From contig MU839130.1 of NCBI GenBank assembly GCA_030685235.1, positions 248,001 to 312,000 on the forward strand: a stretch of 64,000 bases of DNA. Direction: 5' to 3'. Positions 34,425 to 47,820 of the stretch are shown piece by piece; positions within the stretch are counted from its first letter, which is position 1, and each line of letters starts with the position of its first letter. Made by a program: the position numbers and the translations under genes. Source of the DNA: Copromyces sp. CBS 386.78. Lineage: Eukaryota > Ascomycota > Sordariomycetes > Sordariales > Sordariaceae. A model generated the notes under the pieces. The model was not told the origin of the DNA, ran no database searches, and worked only from the letters and a program-made list of their open reading frames with translations.

Positions 34425-36692
34425 TCACATAACAACACAACTAACAGTCCCCCCCCCCCTCTCTCTCCTCCTTGCCCCAACTCCCGCACCTCCCCACTGC
34501 CTCCCGTCCTCGTCATCCCTATCCACCCTCATACGTCCAACACCCTCCTCCTCATCAGCATGCACCATCGCCGCCTCCCTCGCTCTCCTCCTCCTCCTTC
34601 TGCGACCAGCCCCATCCCCGCCCGCTCGCTCTTCCTCTTCGGCTTGCATGTACTGCGCCCACTTGGCTTCGAGACGGCGAGCGGAGGGGAAGGCGCCACG
34701 GAGGACGCGCTTGGTATGCTCGTCTACGGTCTGTTGCCAGCCGTAGTAGCATTTTAGGGCGATGGTTTCTGTGGGTGGGGAGAGGTGGGCTGTGGTGGTG
34801 GTGGTGGTAGAGGTAGGAAGGGGGATTTGGGTGGTTGTTACGACGGCGTCTGATTTGGTGTCGAAGATGGATGTGGTGAGGTCGGGTTGCTCAGTAGGGA
34901 TGCTGTTTGGAGTACTGGTATTGGTGGTGGTGGTGGGAACAGAAATCTTCATGGGCTCGGTATTTCGGCTGAGGACTTCACGGATTCCGGTCCAAGTGAC
35001 ATTGCCGCAGTCGTAGATGGTTAGGTGTAAAGTGACGTTTGGCAAGCCTGAGTTGGGAGGCTGCTGCTGTTGGGGGTTGAGAGAGGAGACAGCCCGACGC
35101 TTGGCGTCCATTGCACGCTGACGGACCATGGACGCCGCTTCGGCCAGAACCAGATCGCTGATGCGCGTGTTATCCATGATCACGCTGCGCAGAGACGTGC
35201 AGGCGCGGAAGACGGGTAGCAAGCCCGTATCGCCTAGGTTGCCGCAGTACCCGATGCTGAGGTGTTCGAGCTTGCTCGCGCAGGGCGCTTTGGCGAGGTG
35301 TTCGGACAAGAGAGCGTTGGTCAGCTCCTCGAGGTCTTCTAGTTCGAGATGCGTGAGGCGGGGAGTAGATGCCAGGATGGGTTCCAATGCGGAGTCGGTC
35401 AGGGTCGTGATGCCGGAGAGGATGAGACCTTCGAGCTCGGGAACCAAGTGGCCGAGGGCTTGGACACCCTGGCTGGTGAGGCGATGGCAGCGGGAAAGAT
35501 CGAGGTGACGAAGTTTCCGAGGCGGCACCACGGGGGTGTTTGTGAGGACGTCAATTTCAGGATCCACCCCGTGCATCATGACTTGTAGCGCGGCGTCACT
35601 GAGGTCCTCGCATCCGGCCAGGACGAGGCGTTCAAGGTTGTTGGTCGTGAAGATGGATTTTGCGACTTCCAGGTCCTTGAATCCCTTGACCTCGCCGACT
35701 CGCAGGTCTTTGAGCTTCGGGCATCCTTCGACCACGGTCTGGATGGCCTTGGCATCCATGTGTGTGCACCAGGAGACGTTCAACATCTCCAACTGCGGGC
35801 AGGACTCGGCAATGAGTCTCAGGGTTGTGTTGCAGACGGCTGGCAGGCCGGTGAGATTGAGGTTGACAAGCCTGTTGTTCCTCTTGATCAAATCGTGTAG
35901 TGTCTGCCGTTGTAGGTTTCGGCAACCTTCCAGGGTAGCGTTGACCAGATTCCGAGAAGCTTTCACCACCATCTCTGCGCGTCTGTGGTGTTCCAACTGC
36001 ACACATCCTCGAAGGTTGAGGTCCCTAATGAACGAGCCCGCCGAAACAATGATTTGGGCCAAGGCCTCAGCCGGAATCTGTTGATAAAACTCGGAAGCGT
36101 CACATCTGGTCCAAAGCTGCCCATCATAACACATGTCGTAGAACTCCTTGCTGACACGTGATGCGCGGACCAGCTCCTTGGGACTGAGAAACGAGAGGAT
36201 ATGAATTCTGATTTCATGTGGCATGTTGGCCCAAAGGTTGAATGCCGTCAACTTCTTCTTGTGGTGAGGTAAGGCGATCGAGGTCGTCGTGTGGATAGGA
36301 TGGCCAAGTTTGCGGACCGCCAGCATAGGATCCGAAACATCGCAACCGGGCGTGTCGAGTCCCGGGGTGGTCGGAGCCGTAGAAGGAACGCTGGAAGAAG
36401 CCGAGGACGCTCCGTGGGAGAAGTAGGAAGAGCTGATGCTGGCCTGACCAAACGGAGATGGCGCATTGGGCGCGGCCAGACTAACGCACGACAGAGTGCC
36501 ATGGCCGTGGTAGGGACTGCTTGATGACCTTTGGCGTTGAAAGGGAGCCAAGGCCGGTGATGATGAGATACGCTGGAGACCTCGGAGCAGCTTTTGGCGT
36601 CCTTTGCTCTTTTCCCTACTTCCTTCTCCATTCTCAAGGGCGCCATTGCCGGCCGACCTGGGCGTTGACGGCCTGCTTGGTTGTAAATCCAT
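34425..36692 (-). CDS. F-box/leucine-rich-repeat protein with C-terminal CaaX box
   Basis: A single exon of 755 residues. Residues 1-150 are Ser/Pro rich. The F-box is at ~155-200 (N-L-W-A-N-M-P-H-E-I-R-I-H-I-L-S-F-L-S-P). About ten leucine-rich repeats follow, with phrases such as L-N-L-R-G-C, L-E-G-C-R-N-L, L-N-V-S-W-C, L-V-L-A-G-C, L-D-L-S-R-C and L-S-I-G-Y-C. F-box/LRR proteins recruit substrates to SCF ubiquitin ligases through Skp1. After the repeats come a Thr-rich linker, an arginine run and the very end T-V-S-C-V-V-M, a CaaX box of the farnesyl type. The stop (34,425-34,427) and the CaaX codons were read directly. Animal FBXL2 and FBXL20 also end in CaaX boxes; whether this is orthology or convergence is unknown. 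Confidence 0.9.
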   Translation of the reverse strand: MDLQPSRPSTPRSAGNGALENGEGSREKSKGRQKLLRGLQRISSSPALAPFQRQRSSSSPYHGHGTLSCVSLAAPNAPSPFGQASISSSYFSHGASSASSSVPSTAPTTPGLDTPGCDVSDPMLAVRKLGHPIHTTTSIALPHHKKKLTAFNLWANMPHEIRIHILSFLSPKELVRASRVSKEFYDMCYDGQLWTRCDASEFYQQIPAEALAQIIVSAGSFIRDLNLRGCVQLEHHRRAEMVVKASRNLVNATLEGCRNLQRQTLHDLIKRNNRLVNLNLTGLPAVCNTTLRLIAESCPQLEMLNVSWCTHMDAKAIQTVVEGCPKLKDLRVGEVKGFKDLEVAKSIFTTNNLERLVLAGCEDLSDAALQVMMHGVDPEIDVLTNTPVVPPRKLRHLDLSRCHRLTSQGVQALGHLVPELEGLILSGITTLTDSALEPILASTPRLTHLELEDLEELTNALLSEHLAKAPCASKLEHLSIGYCGNLGDTGLLPVFRACTSLRSVIMDNTRISDLVLAEAASMVRQRAMDAKRRAVSSLNPQQQQPPNSGLPNVTLHLTIYDCGNVTWTGIREVLSRNTEPMKISVPTTTTNTSTPNSIPTEQPDLTTSIFDTKSDAVVTTTQIPLPTSTTTTTTAHLSPPTETIALKCYYGWQQTVDEHTKRVLRGAFPSARRLEAKWAQYMQAEEEERAGGDGAGRRRRRRRAREAAMVHADEEEGVGRMRVDRDDEDGRQWGGAGVGARRRERGGGTVSCVVM

Positions 36693-38049
36693 GATAACAA
36701 CGAGTGTGGCTGGTTACCGCGAGTTGTCCGTATAAGTGATCGAAACCGGCTCGATGTAACTTTGGGGGAAAGACGAAAAAGGGGCACTGATACGAGTCGG
36801 TGTTTATCTGCCCTTTTAACTGATCGAGTGCCGACAGACCAACGAATGATTCCAGCGGTGGAGATGGGCAAGACGAGCGGTGGCGCTGTCGAGTAGGAAC
36901 CCAAACTTCAAATAGTGGTGCTTGTCTCTCCACGATGGTGATGGTGTGTGGGGTCTAGCCAGGCTGGCGGACAGAGCGAGTAAGGGACACTGACAAATGA
37001 CGACCAATGGAACAGACAACAGAAGCAAGGTGACCAAGGGGCTCGGGACAAACGGGAGTCGAACAAAGAACGGAAAGCAGTCCAACGATGAGCGAACGAG
37101 GGACACCCTCTCCGAGCGAGACCACAGCGAGCACGGCTCTGACTATAAACCCATGAATGTATCTGAGAGAGGCGGAGGATCGACAGCTCGGTGACGGGGA
37201 GTGTTGTTCCAAGTGTTCCGGACGGTGCAGGGGCCCCCGAAAACCTCGCTGTTTTTTTTGTTTCCAAATTCGCAGAGCTCGGCCGTCCGCTCGAAGATCA
37301 ACAGTGCGGGGAGGGGCAAGAGGGGGGCCTTTCAGGGGTATGTGTGTTGGAGACGAGGGGGAAAGGTCGGGATATTGGGACCTGTGCAAGTCCAGCCTTT
37401 TGGGATTCCACACTTTTGAGATGTGTTTCTCTCTCGTATAAAGTCCACCAGAACTGTTTGTGATTGTCGGTAGTTCCGTTGTGATGGTATTCGAACAGCA
37501 GCCAGTCAACGGTCTAAGTCGTTGTTGTCGTACCGGCCTCGTTTAAGTCGTTCTCACTCCGGTTCCACATAAAAGCGAGGAACTGTTTCTTGGGGATGGG
37601 TAGGAAGAAAGAAGAGATAAAAGTTCAAGAGGAACCCGGATGGGATGATGTGGAGGATGTGACGGGAAGATAAGAGAGGTAAGCTGACATAAAGCAAGCT
37701 GCACTGGATCTAGCAGATGACACCGGGATACAGTATCATACGCTAGCAAAGGTGAGAGTGAAAAAAAAAGAAAAAAAAAGACGCGGTTTCCTGTGATATT
37801 GGATGGACAGCCGTGAGAGGCAGGAGGGTCTTGCGGTTATTTTCCCGGGTGACACTACATAGGGTGAGGTCCCTTATGGCATATTGGGCAGCCAGCTGAG
37901 CGGATTGGGGATGTGTGAGAGGGCAGCACTGCCCGGCTGGACCCCTGGAGGGATCGGGGGGTCTGAGAAAAGTGGTCGTAGCAGCGTTTTGTAGTGTAAA
38001 ATGCCTGAGTAGGGGTTTTGGGCTGCAACACCCTTGCATAGTGCCGTAC
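36693..38049. other. F-box gene upstream region
   Basis: About 1.35 kb of normal composition with no supported gene, ending at the sharp transition to AT-rich DNA near 38,050. Confidence 0.45.
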
Positions 38050-39019
38050 TATACTGTAATTTACTGCATGTATGAATATTATTATTTTAAAATTGCCGTT
38101 ATTCTTCAATACGTTATTTTGTTTAATAATATAACGTATATTAATATTGAGTAGGTTGGAAAACGGAGTTGACCGTGATAATAGTAAGTCGCCCTACAAC
38201 AGTCTACCCGTAGAATAGAATATTCTAATAAAATAGATTTAATCGTTAGAATAATTAATTATAGCCGTAATAGATTTATAATAATAATAATTATTCGATA
38301 AAAATACTTATTATTAAATTAGTATTTATTTTATTCCTAAATATAATTTCTAAACCTTTCGCAACTATATTCTTATAAGACGGTTACGTATAATATATTA
38401 GTTTAGGGCCAGGGTAGAAATAATAAGGAAGAAAATACTACCCTCTATATTGGATTATAACTTATTCTAAAGTACTTAAGGTAAATTCCGTTCCAATCTC
38501 TTAATAATAGGAATATAGTAATTATAAGCCAAAATTCTAACCTAGCTGGGGGCTATAAACGGGACGGGAAGTATTTACGCCAATTAAAATATACTTCTAA
38601 AGCTTTTAAAATTACTTTTTACTTATTCCTTACCCTATTGATATACTAATGTAAAACCTATTAAAATAAAAATAAGAATAGGAGTAGAGGGTATAGATAA
38701 AAAAGAAAAAATAATAAAAACTTCTAATTTCAATTCCAAATAAAAATAACGTATAAAATCAACTATAAAACCGCGTACTAATAAAGTAAACCCGGCCATC
38801 CAATTTAGATTAAATAAAGATAATAGCCTAGAAATAATAAAATATTAGGAGAAAAAAAAACAATTTAATTGCTATTTAACTCTGAATTTATAAATAAAAG
38901 CTCCGAATTTATAAATAAGGGCAGGGAAGGAAGCGCCGGGAGGCAATAAGGGGACGAAGCTTAATAAGAAGATAAATGAAGACTAGGCGGCGAGTACTAA
39001 TTATTCGATATACTTATTC

Positions 39020-40900
39020 TTTAATTTATCTCTTTTTATAATAAATAAAATTCGTCGAAGAAGTTAATAAAGAATTCGAATTTAGGCGTAGGGATATTAT
39101 ATAAAATATTTTTTATAATTTAATCTTTTATACCTTTAAAATATACCGGCTTTAAATTAGGGTTAATAAAGTATTTTCTTAATATTTATAGTTCGTATAA
39201 ATTATTAAAATTATTTTCGTCTATTCCTTTATATTAACGTTCCGCTAATTCTATTCGTATTGTAGTAGGAGTCTAAATTTCGCCTTTATATTTAATAATA
39301 CTATATCTCCGGTTAGTAAGCTATTAAATGGCTTTGTACTCTCCCTTATATTTATAGAAATTATAGGGTTCGGGAATTTTCTCTAGTTTATTAAGGGTTT
39401 AAGTAATTTTTAGGGTAGACGGGGGGGTATTTTCCGAATCGAGTATAAATCTATTAAATACCCTAGGAGTAATAACGTATTCGGGAAGAGAGTTTGAAGA
39501 TTAATCGATAATATATTCTTTAATATAATTACCTAGTATAAGTAAAATACCGTTTAATAATTAGGCAACTAATAATTACTTATTAGAAGTATTATTATTA
39601 GGAGCGGAGGCGTTAAAAATAAAAATATTATTTTCGGAGGAGCTATAGCCAAAAATATTACCGCTTAACGCATTCCTATCAAGGTCCAATTCCTTATTAG
39701 AATAATACTATTTACTACTAGGGCGATAATTTTATAAATCAAATTTTATATAGCATTTCTTCTGAAGTTTATATTTATCGGATTTAGTATTATTATCCTA
39801 TCCAAATCCTTAATTATTTCTATTAATACCGGCTCCATCTTTAATAAATATATTATAATCCGATATACTAACTTAATCGACTTTAGCTATAATATTTTCC
39901 TCGATAATAATAGAATAGATTAAAGGGGCTAGTTAAAATTAAGCAAATTCTCTTTTAACCTTAGAAAAACGGCTATACTTACATTTAATAAGAGTAAGAA
40001 TATTAATAATTTATAATACTATAATAATTCTAGCCGGAGTAAGAGCTAAAAACTATTCTAGTTCGGCCTTCGGACTATAAAAATCTTCAATAATAATAGC
40101 GGTATACAATAGGCAAGGAATTTTAACGGTTTATAATTAAATAAAAACAAATTTTCTAATATATAGTAAAATTTCTAAAAAATTGTCGTCGCTAATAATC
40201 TTTATTCTGAATAATACTATATCCCTGTTACGGTCAATAACCCTCATTTCTACCGCTAAACAACGGAGGAGGCGAGTTAAATCTAGTTATTTATTACAAT
40301 ATTTTTCCTAATTAATCTTTATATTATACGTAAATTTCGTTTCGTTTATTTTTAGGGCTCCCGCAATACTAGTAATAAAGGTCGCAAATATTAGGCCTTT
40401 ACTAAAATTATTATTCGTAATAGCCTAATAAAATTACGTTACAAATAATTTATAATACTTATTTCGGCGTATACCTTTGCTAATAGTAGTATTGGCGGCG
40501 TCTAAAGTAACGTTTCCTATTATATTTTTCTAGTCGGAAGTATAAATAGTAAAGGCGGTAGCAACTTTATTCTTATCGGGAATATCTTCGCTAATAGAAA
40601 GGCTAATCTTATTTTTACTCCCGCGAAATCTACCTCGTCCTCGCTTAAGCTTCTCAATAGCTAGAGGGGCAATATTTAGAGCGGCGGCCGGGGCCTGGGC
40701 ATTTAGAAGGGGGGCAGGTACAAAAGCGATACTAATAATAATTTAAAGTTTATTTCTACTGCTAAGAAGCCTGCTTAAGCGTAGTTTAAATCCTTTAATA
40801 ATAAGAATAATAGCGCCGGCGGTAGGGAACTAAGCGTTATAGCCAGGGGGTTAATAAACCGGAGGAGCAGCGGCTTTTCTACCGCACTAGTATCCAAATC
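39020..40900 (-). pseudogene. Degenerate unidentified reading frame, left of the gypsy element
   Basis: On the minus strand one frame can be followed for ~600 codons from about 40,900 down to 39,020 if in-frame stops are treated as RIP-converted Gln/Trp codons. It has an Ala/Pro-rich start, a basic G-R-G-R-F-R-G patch near 40,640 and a later segment containing T-P-R-V-F-N-R-F-I-L-D-S-E near 39,450. I do not recognise the family. It ends close to the gypsy insertion and could be part of the same older element as the minus-strand frame at 49.0-50.36 kb. Confidence 0.45.
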
Positions 40901-41265
40901 CTAATACTTTCCCTATTATATATACTATTTTATATACATTAATTATTTTCGTATAAAATTAAAGTGAAATATAACTCACATTCGAAACCGCGGTCGCGCA
41001 TAGAAATAGGGGCTACGCTAGTACGTTACAATAATAGGAGACAATATATAAAGACTATATAAAGATATATACAACGATAATATTAATAATAAATATATAA
41101 TAATCCTTCTACGTAGAAATAACGGGTAGTATATTATAAAATATAGAGATATAAAACGTTGGGTAGAGGAAGAATTAAACGTTAAAATAGCGGTTAGAAA
41201 TTTGCCTTATTGCACGGGAGCAAACGACAAAACGGTTTATAACCGGGCGCGGGAGGGGGGGGGGG

Positions 41266-41270
41266 GGTAA
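41266..41270. repeat. Left target-site duplication of the gypsy element
   Basis: GGTAA next to the 5' LTR, at the end of a 13-base G run. It matches GGCAA on the far side except for one C/T difference of the RIP type. Confidence 0.75.
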
Positions 41271-41492
41271 TATTACAGGATTAGGCCTGTGATATACCCA
41301 CCCTGCACTGCCTCTTAAATGTGCTATGACTATCGTTATAGCACGGTTACGTGCAGGGTTATATGCGCGCACGGCCTGGCTTCTAGGGCTTTCGCCTATA
41401 TAGCCAGTCCTCCGTACACATCCTTCCTTTCCTCTCCTTCGTATAATAACGTATATTTTACCCTACCCCTAATAGTACTTTACCCCGTAATA
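41271..41492 (+). repeat. 5' LTR of the gypsy element
   Basis: 222 bp, running from TATTACAGGATTAGG to ...CCCCGTAATA. The ends fit an original TG...CA pair turned to TA...TA by RIP. It keeps more GC than the inner part of the element. Confidence 0.9.
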
Positions 41493-41999
41493 GTTTATTA
41501 TATCTATTATTATACTACGTACGTTTAAAGGAAATAAATTCAGATTATATTTAATATAGAAAAGATTATTTAAATCGTTCCGCAATTAATTACTCCGCAA
41601 TTAAAAGATTCGACCCCTTACAAACGGGGCAAATAAAAACTCGGTCGCAAACAGCACAATTCGAATTAGGTAATATAAGTATTAACCTTATCTTTTTTTC
41701 CCTACCTATTAATTAAAACAGTACATTTAAAGAAACTATTATATCCGCATTAATTTAATAATTAATAATAGACTAACTACGGATTATTACCAATAATTTT
41801 ATTATAATAACCGCTATTAGAACTCTCTAAATTTCCGATATTAACCTTACAAATTAAATAATTTATAATACTTTCGCTAAAATATTTACAAATTTCGATA
41901 ATAATCCTAATATTCGCATTCTATTATATTATTCCGTAGATTATACCCTTATATTTACATCGGTCCCGGTATTCTATAATATCGCCTTCGCTTATAATT

Positions 42000-43340
42000 A
42001 TTTCGTTTATAATAATATAATTAAAGCCCACTCGCGCGCTTAAAGAGCTGAAGAAGACTTTACCGAATCCTATTAAGAAATCGATCGTTTAAATATTTAG
42101 AATACCGAACTCTAATAAGGGATTAACGAATTTAAATAATCCTTTAACAATTTTAAGACTAATACTTTTAAATTTTTCTAAAAATAGAAAAATAAGTACA
42201 CCGAAGCTATTAATAAAATCCGCGCTCAATTAAAATAAATTTAAGAAATTAAAATACTTATCCCTATTATAGTAATTACGAACGTTAACGGCAGCGGCTA
42301 TAAATTAGTATAATTACGTACGTATATTATTCCGTTCGATAATAAAAGAGCTATTCTATTAAAAAAAGCGGAGAAATATTACTCTTAGCGTATAAAAATC
42401 AAATTATATTAAATTAACGAATTAATTTACTTCGCCTTTAAATTTAAACGTTTTTCGTATATCGCTAAATACTTCGAAAGCCTCCCTTTCATAATTATTA
42501 AATCGGCGCTAACTAATATCTTTAAATATTTAATTAATAATATTAAATAGAAATAGAAGACCGCTATAAACCTTTTTAAAAAATTTAATATTAAATATAA
42601 TAATTCTAACCTTACTATCATTATTCGTTGCGAATTAAACGATTTAAAAATAATTAAAAATATACGTTAAGCCGTTTTCGAAGACCGCTTTACTATTTTT
42701 ATCGATTAATATAATATAAATAATACTATAAAAATATATTTCCTTCGTAATAAAATTACTAAAGCTATCCGTAATACTATCGCTTACTAATACCCGCTTT
42801 TTACCGATAACGATTACGGTAAATAATTTTAAATAATCTACTTACTAGCTTAGAACTATAAAAATAATATTTACTACAAAAAGTTCGCTAACCCGTTTTA
42901 TAAACCGTTTTCCTCAAATAATTATAATACTACTTCGTCCGTAGAATAATTTATTAATTAAAGTAGTAATATAATAGATTTTAATTCTATATCCGCTACT
43001 AATATTATTATATATAATATAATTTTATAAGAGATTTTCGAATATTATATAAAAACCAGCGCGTATACTTATTATAATCACAAAAATCATTTTTCGGCCG
43101 CTTACTATAACCGTATTAATTTTAATAAAAATCCCCCCGTTTCTACCCGTAGTAGTCGCGGCGATTACAGCAGTAGAAGCGGTAGTAAAGGCGGTAATAA
43201 AGGCGGTAATAATAATAATTCCACTCCTTAATAGGGCTAATACGGTTACGGCTAATAAAGTTATAATTAGTAGGGCTACGGCTAATAATATTAAATTAAT
43301 GCTATAAACGTTTAAATGGCTAATAATAATATTATAATAC
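42000..43340 (+). pseudogene. gag-like region of the gypsy element (degenerate)
   Basis: A plus-strand frame with many RIP stops. Near its end (43,064-43,105) it has the spacing of a CX2CX4HX4C zinc knuckle, but all three Cys positions read Tyr, as TGY-to-TAY change would give. Borders are approximate. Confidence 0.6.
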
Positions 43341-43599
43341 TATAATATTAATAGGCCCCAATCCCCGTATACGTCCTTAATTTCGTCGGCCTTATCTAAG
43401 GTAACGAAATTAATTATATTAATTAGTAGGGAAATATATAGCCTCCAAATTAAATTATAATTAAAGGTAATTATTTATAAAATAGAGAGAGGAGGGTAAT
43501 ATTACTATATAGCTAAATATAATTAAAATTTATAGATCTTCTATAAATAACCGTTATAAATACCTTAATTTATTAAATCTCTCTATTTAATTATCCGAC

Positions 43600-46500
43600 G
43601 GATTACGTAAAATATATTATTTAAATTTAATTAATAGCGGCTATATTACCCTAAGTTTTATTAATACACGTTTTATTTATTATTATTATCTCCCTTTTTT
43701 TAAACTTACAATACCTAAAATCTTATATTTTGCTAATAGAAGCCCCGCTAAAAATAATATTACCCATTTTATAAAATTTATAATAGGGATAGGTTATTAT
43801 TACAAAATTATTAACCTTCTTATTTATAAACTAATTAAAAATAATTTAATTATTTTAAACTACCTATAGTTAATTTATTATTTACTAAATATTTTATAGC
43901 CTTATAATTTACTCTAATTTACCGCGGCCTATAAAAAGCGCGGTTACTTCCCTAAAGGAATCCTTAATATTAAGCGGGAAGCCCATATAGCCGGCTTAAT
44001 TACCTATATAACGAATTTAACATTTAAAAAGGCTATTTACAAAAAGGTCTTAAACGAGGGCGAATCCAATATTAAATTACGAACGGATACCCTTTATTAT
44101 ATTTCTATTTCTACAATCGTAAAACGAATAGCCCGCTAACGGTTTAACTATTTTCGAAACCGGATTATTTATTACTTAAAAATTTTTATAATTAATAAAA
44201 TATTAGCGGGCCTTAACTAAATTATTATATTTAATATTATCCCTTTTAGTATAATCCCCCTTCTTCTATTACGGATAATCTTAATATTTTACCGGGTAAT
44301 TAGAAAATTCTATACCATTACTATAAATTATTAAATTTAAATCCGTCGCCTCTATATCCTAATAAATCCTATTAACCTTAATAATATTAAGGAACTATCC
44401 GCTGCTACCTTTAATTAATTAGTAAAAAAGTATTACTTCTAAATTATTCGTACTATAAGGGTTAATATAAATAAAGATATTAAATATATATTAAAAGAAA
44501 ATAAATTAGTAGAAGAGTATAATATCCTAAATCCGTCCGCTCTTAATAATAAATTTACCCTAGAAATAATTAAAGAAATCCTAATAAGTAGAAGATAAAA
44601 ATATAAGAAATTATTCGGCAATAATTTCTACTACTAAATTAATAATTTAGTAAGTAAAGGTAATATAATTATTTTAAAGGCCGTTAAAATCTCTAATTCT
44701 ATTAAAATTAATAGTATAAATAACGATTTTCCTTAATATAAAGAGGCTATTAATTAATACTTCGCCGCTAATAGTATTACTTTACGTAAAATTATTTTAA
44801 AGGATATTACGAAATTTTACAAAAAAGCCGATAAATTACTTAAAACAGACATATAAATCTAAATTAAATTATTTTAATAGTATTAATATTATATAAGTAC
44901 TTTCTATTAAAAAGGAGCTGAAACCTTTTTTCCTTACTGCTCTTACAATTTTAAAATTGAATTCTGCTTAAGAGCTATACCCCTAGCCGCTCGCGGACGC
45001 CCTTTTAATTTCGACGAATTTAGCGTCGTTAAAAAATAAATTAATAATATATTATAAAAGAAATTTATCCGGCTATTATAATCGGAAGTATCCGCCCTAA
45101 TCTTTTTTATAAAGAAATTAAGTAGAGGAATTCGCGTTTACGTAGACTATTATAGTATTAATAACGTTACCCTTAAATTATAATATCCGCTATCGTTAAT
45201 TAAAAAAACCTTCGACGCTATTTACTATATTAAAATTTTTATTAAATTCGATATTATCGCTACTTTTAACTATATCCGTATTAAGGAGGGGTACGAATAG
45301 TTTACGGCTTTTATAACGTATTTTAATTTATTCGAATTATTAGTAATATTATTTAACTTATAAAGCGCTTCCGGGGCATTTTAAAATTATATTAATAATA
45401 TCCTTTATAACGTTTTTAATATTTATACGACTACTTATTTTAATAACGTTCTAATTTATTCTAATAATATTAAAGATTACGAATAGTACGTTAACGATGT
45501 TTTCGACCGGTTAATTAAAATAAGTTTTAGCGTTAATATTAATAAATACGAATTTTATATAATATAAATAAAGTATTTAAACTTTATTATTATACCGGGA
45601 GGTATTAAAATAAATTTAGAAAAAGTTAAGGCTATTACCGATTGGGCGGTTCTTTAATCTAAGAAATTTTTATAATTTTTTTTAAATTTCGCAAATTTTT
45701 ACCGCCGTTTTATTAAAGATTTCTTAATAATAATAGGACCGTTATACAAACTTATAAAAAAGGATACCGTATAGTCGTAGTCTACTACATATAATTCCGC
45801 TTTCGAAACTTTAAAATGGGTTTTTATTAGTAGACCCGTATTAAAGATCTACAATTAGTTTAAAAAAACAATAATCGAAATAAACGCCTCTAATTAAGCT
45901 GCAGGAAGTACCCTTTCTTAATATAGGAATAATAGAGTACTCTACCCCGTTACCTACTTCTTATTAAAATATTCATTTTAAGAATATAATTATAATATAT
46001 ATAATAAAGAATTATTCGCTATTATTAAAGCCCTCGAAAAGTAGAAACTAAAGTTCGAAAATACTTAATAACCCTTTAATATCCTAACCGACTATAAGAA
46101 CTTTTAAATTTTTACTACTAATAAATAATTTACTTAATATTATATAAAGTAGTCTTAATTCTTATTATAATTCAATTTTTTAATTAAATATACCCTAGGG
46201 TTATAAAATCTTCACTTTAATATTTTAAACTATAAACCTAACGACCGCCCCGCTAATATTAATAATAATTATTTAATAATTTATTAACGTACCCTTCTAA
46301 ATTTAATATAATTCGAAGAAGGATACCTAGACGACCCTTTAAACTTTTTATTCCACTTAATAAATAATTATAATAATAAATCTATTAATAATATTATTCT
46401 AAATAATTACGAAACCTCTATTTTCCTCTAAGAGGTAGTTTCCTGCTTTGCGGACCCCGCTTATAAATAATAGACTCCCGGTATTAAAAAAGTCTTTTAT

Positions 46501-47820
46501 AAAATATTCGCAAAATATTAAATAGCTAGTAATAACGTTATTAAATAGCGTAATAAAATTATTATTAACCTTTATAATAAAGAATTCCAATTCGTTCTAA
46601 TTAATTATTAATATAATTCCCCTAGCGCGGGGCACCCTAGTTGTAATACGATTTACAATCTCCTTTAACGCAATTTCTATTAGGAGAGGATAATTTATAA
46701 TATTAGAATTTTCTATTAACGCTATCTCCCCTACGCTAAAACGAAGTCTTTAAAACGAAGATCCGCTAATTTACTTAAACTTTCCGAAATTTCGCTCGCC
46801 TTGTAAAAAAATATTTCTATCGACTACGTTACCTTACTACTATTAAGCGTCCACTTTGGCCAAACCTTTAAATATATTATTATTATTATTAACCGATTAA
46901 TTAAAATACGTTACTATATCCTAACAATAATTTTAAAGGCTAAAGAATTAATTAATCGCTTTATTAACCGGGTATATTACCTTTATAGCTTATTAAATAC
47001 AATTCTTTTTAATTATAGTACATAATTTATTTTATATTTTTAAAATATTCTATACAAGTAGCTAGCCGTTACTTACAAGCTAACCTCCGCTTTCTACCCT
47101 TAAATTAACGCTTAAATAAAGTGTATTAACGTAGAAATAAAATAATTCCTTCGTCTTTATATTAATTAAATATAAATTAATTAAGTTAAATAGCTTCCTT
47201 TCGCTAAATTTATAAGTAATAATACGATATTATCGTCGACTAGCGTTTTACCCTTCTTCGCTAATTACGGTTTTCACCCCTAAATAGGTATAAAGCTTCG
47301 TACCCCGCTATATTTAAACTTATCGCCCGCCTAACTAAAGGAATATTATAACGCTAATAAATTAGCCGACCATTTTTAGACAATTTAGGACTTCGTATCC
47401 TAATAGATAAAGTATACCCAAATATAATACGAAAATAACGCTAACCAATACCGAATCGATTCGCTTAAATATAAGGAAAGGGATTTAATTCTCTTTAATA
47501 CAATTAACTTCGCTAACGGCCAATTAATATTAAAATTCTACCCTTATTAAGAAAGACCGTTCAAAATTATACGAACGGAATCTTATATAATATATTTCAC
47601 CCTACCCTCGAATATAAAATATACTCCTATCTTTTATATATCAATAATTCAACCCTAAATCGGTAAAGGCCTATTTAGTTAGAATACTTCTACGGATATT
47701 AAGGCAAATAACGGTAAAATTATAATCCGTATAAATAATTACGAGGAATATACTAAATAAGACTTCGAAAAGTTTATCGATTATACCTAATTAAGTAATA
47801 AGGCCTATTAATACTACTAT
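43600..47820 (+). pseudogene. pol region of the gypsy element (degenerate)
   Basis: Protease: L-I-N-S-G at about 43,628-43,640 in place of the active-site D-S/T-G. Reverse transcriptase: about 44,990-45,700, including I-K-E-G-Y-E-W near 45,280-45,300 and Y-F-N-N-V-L-I-Y-S starting at 45,436, where Y-x-D-D is expected. RNase H: about 45,880-46,260, with a Y-N-x-E/D-K-E-L-x-A-I-like segment and a T-D-x-K-N segment. Integrase: about 46,600-47,500, with a segment resembling ...V-I-I-N-R-L-I-K near 46,880-46,900. Domain limits are approximate. Asp-to-Asn at the polymerase centre means no activity even without the stops. Confidence 0.7.
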
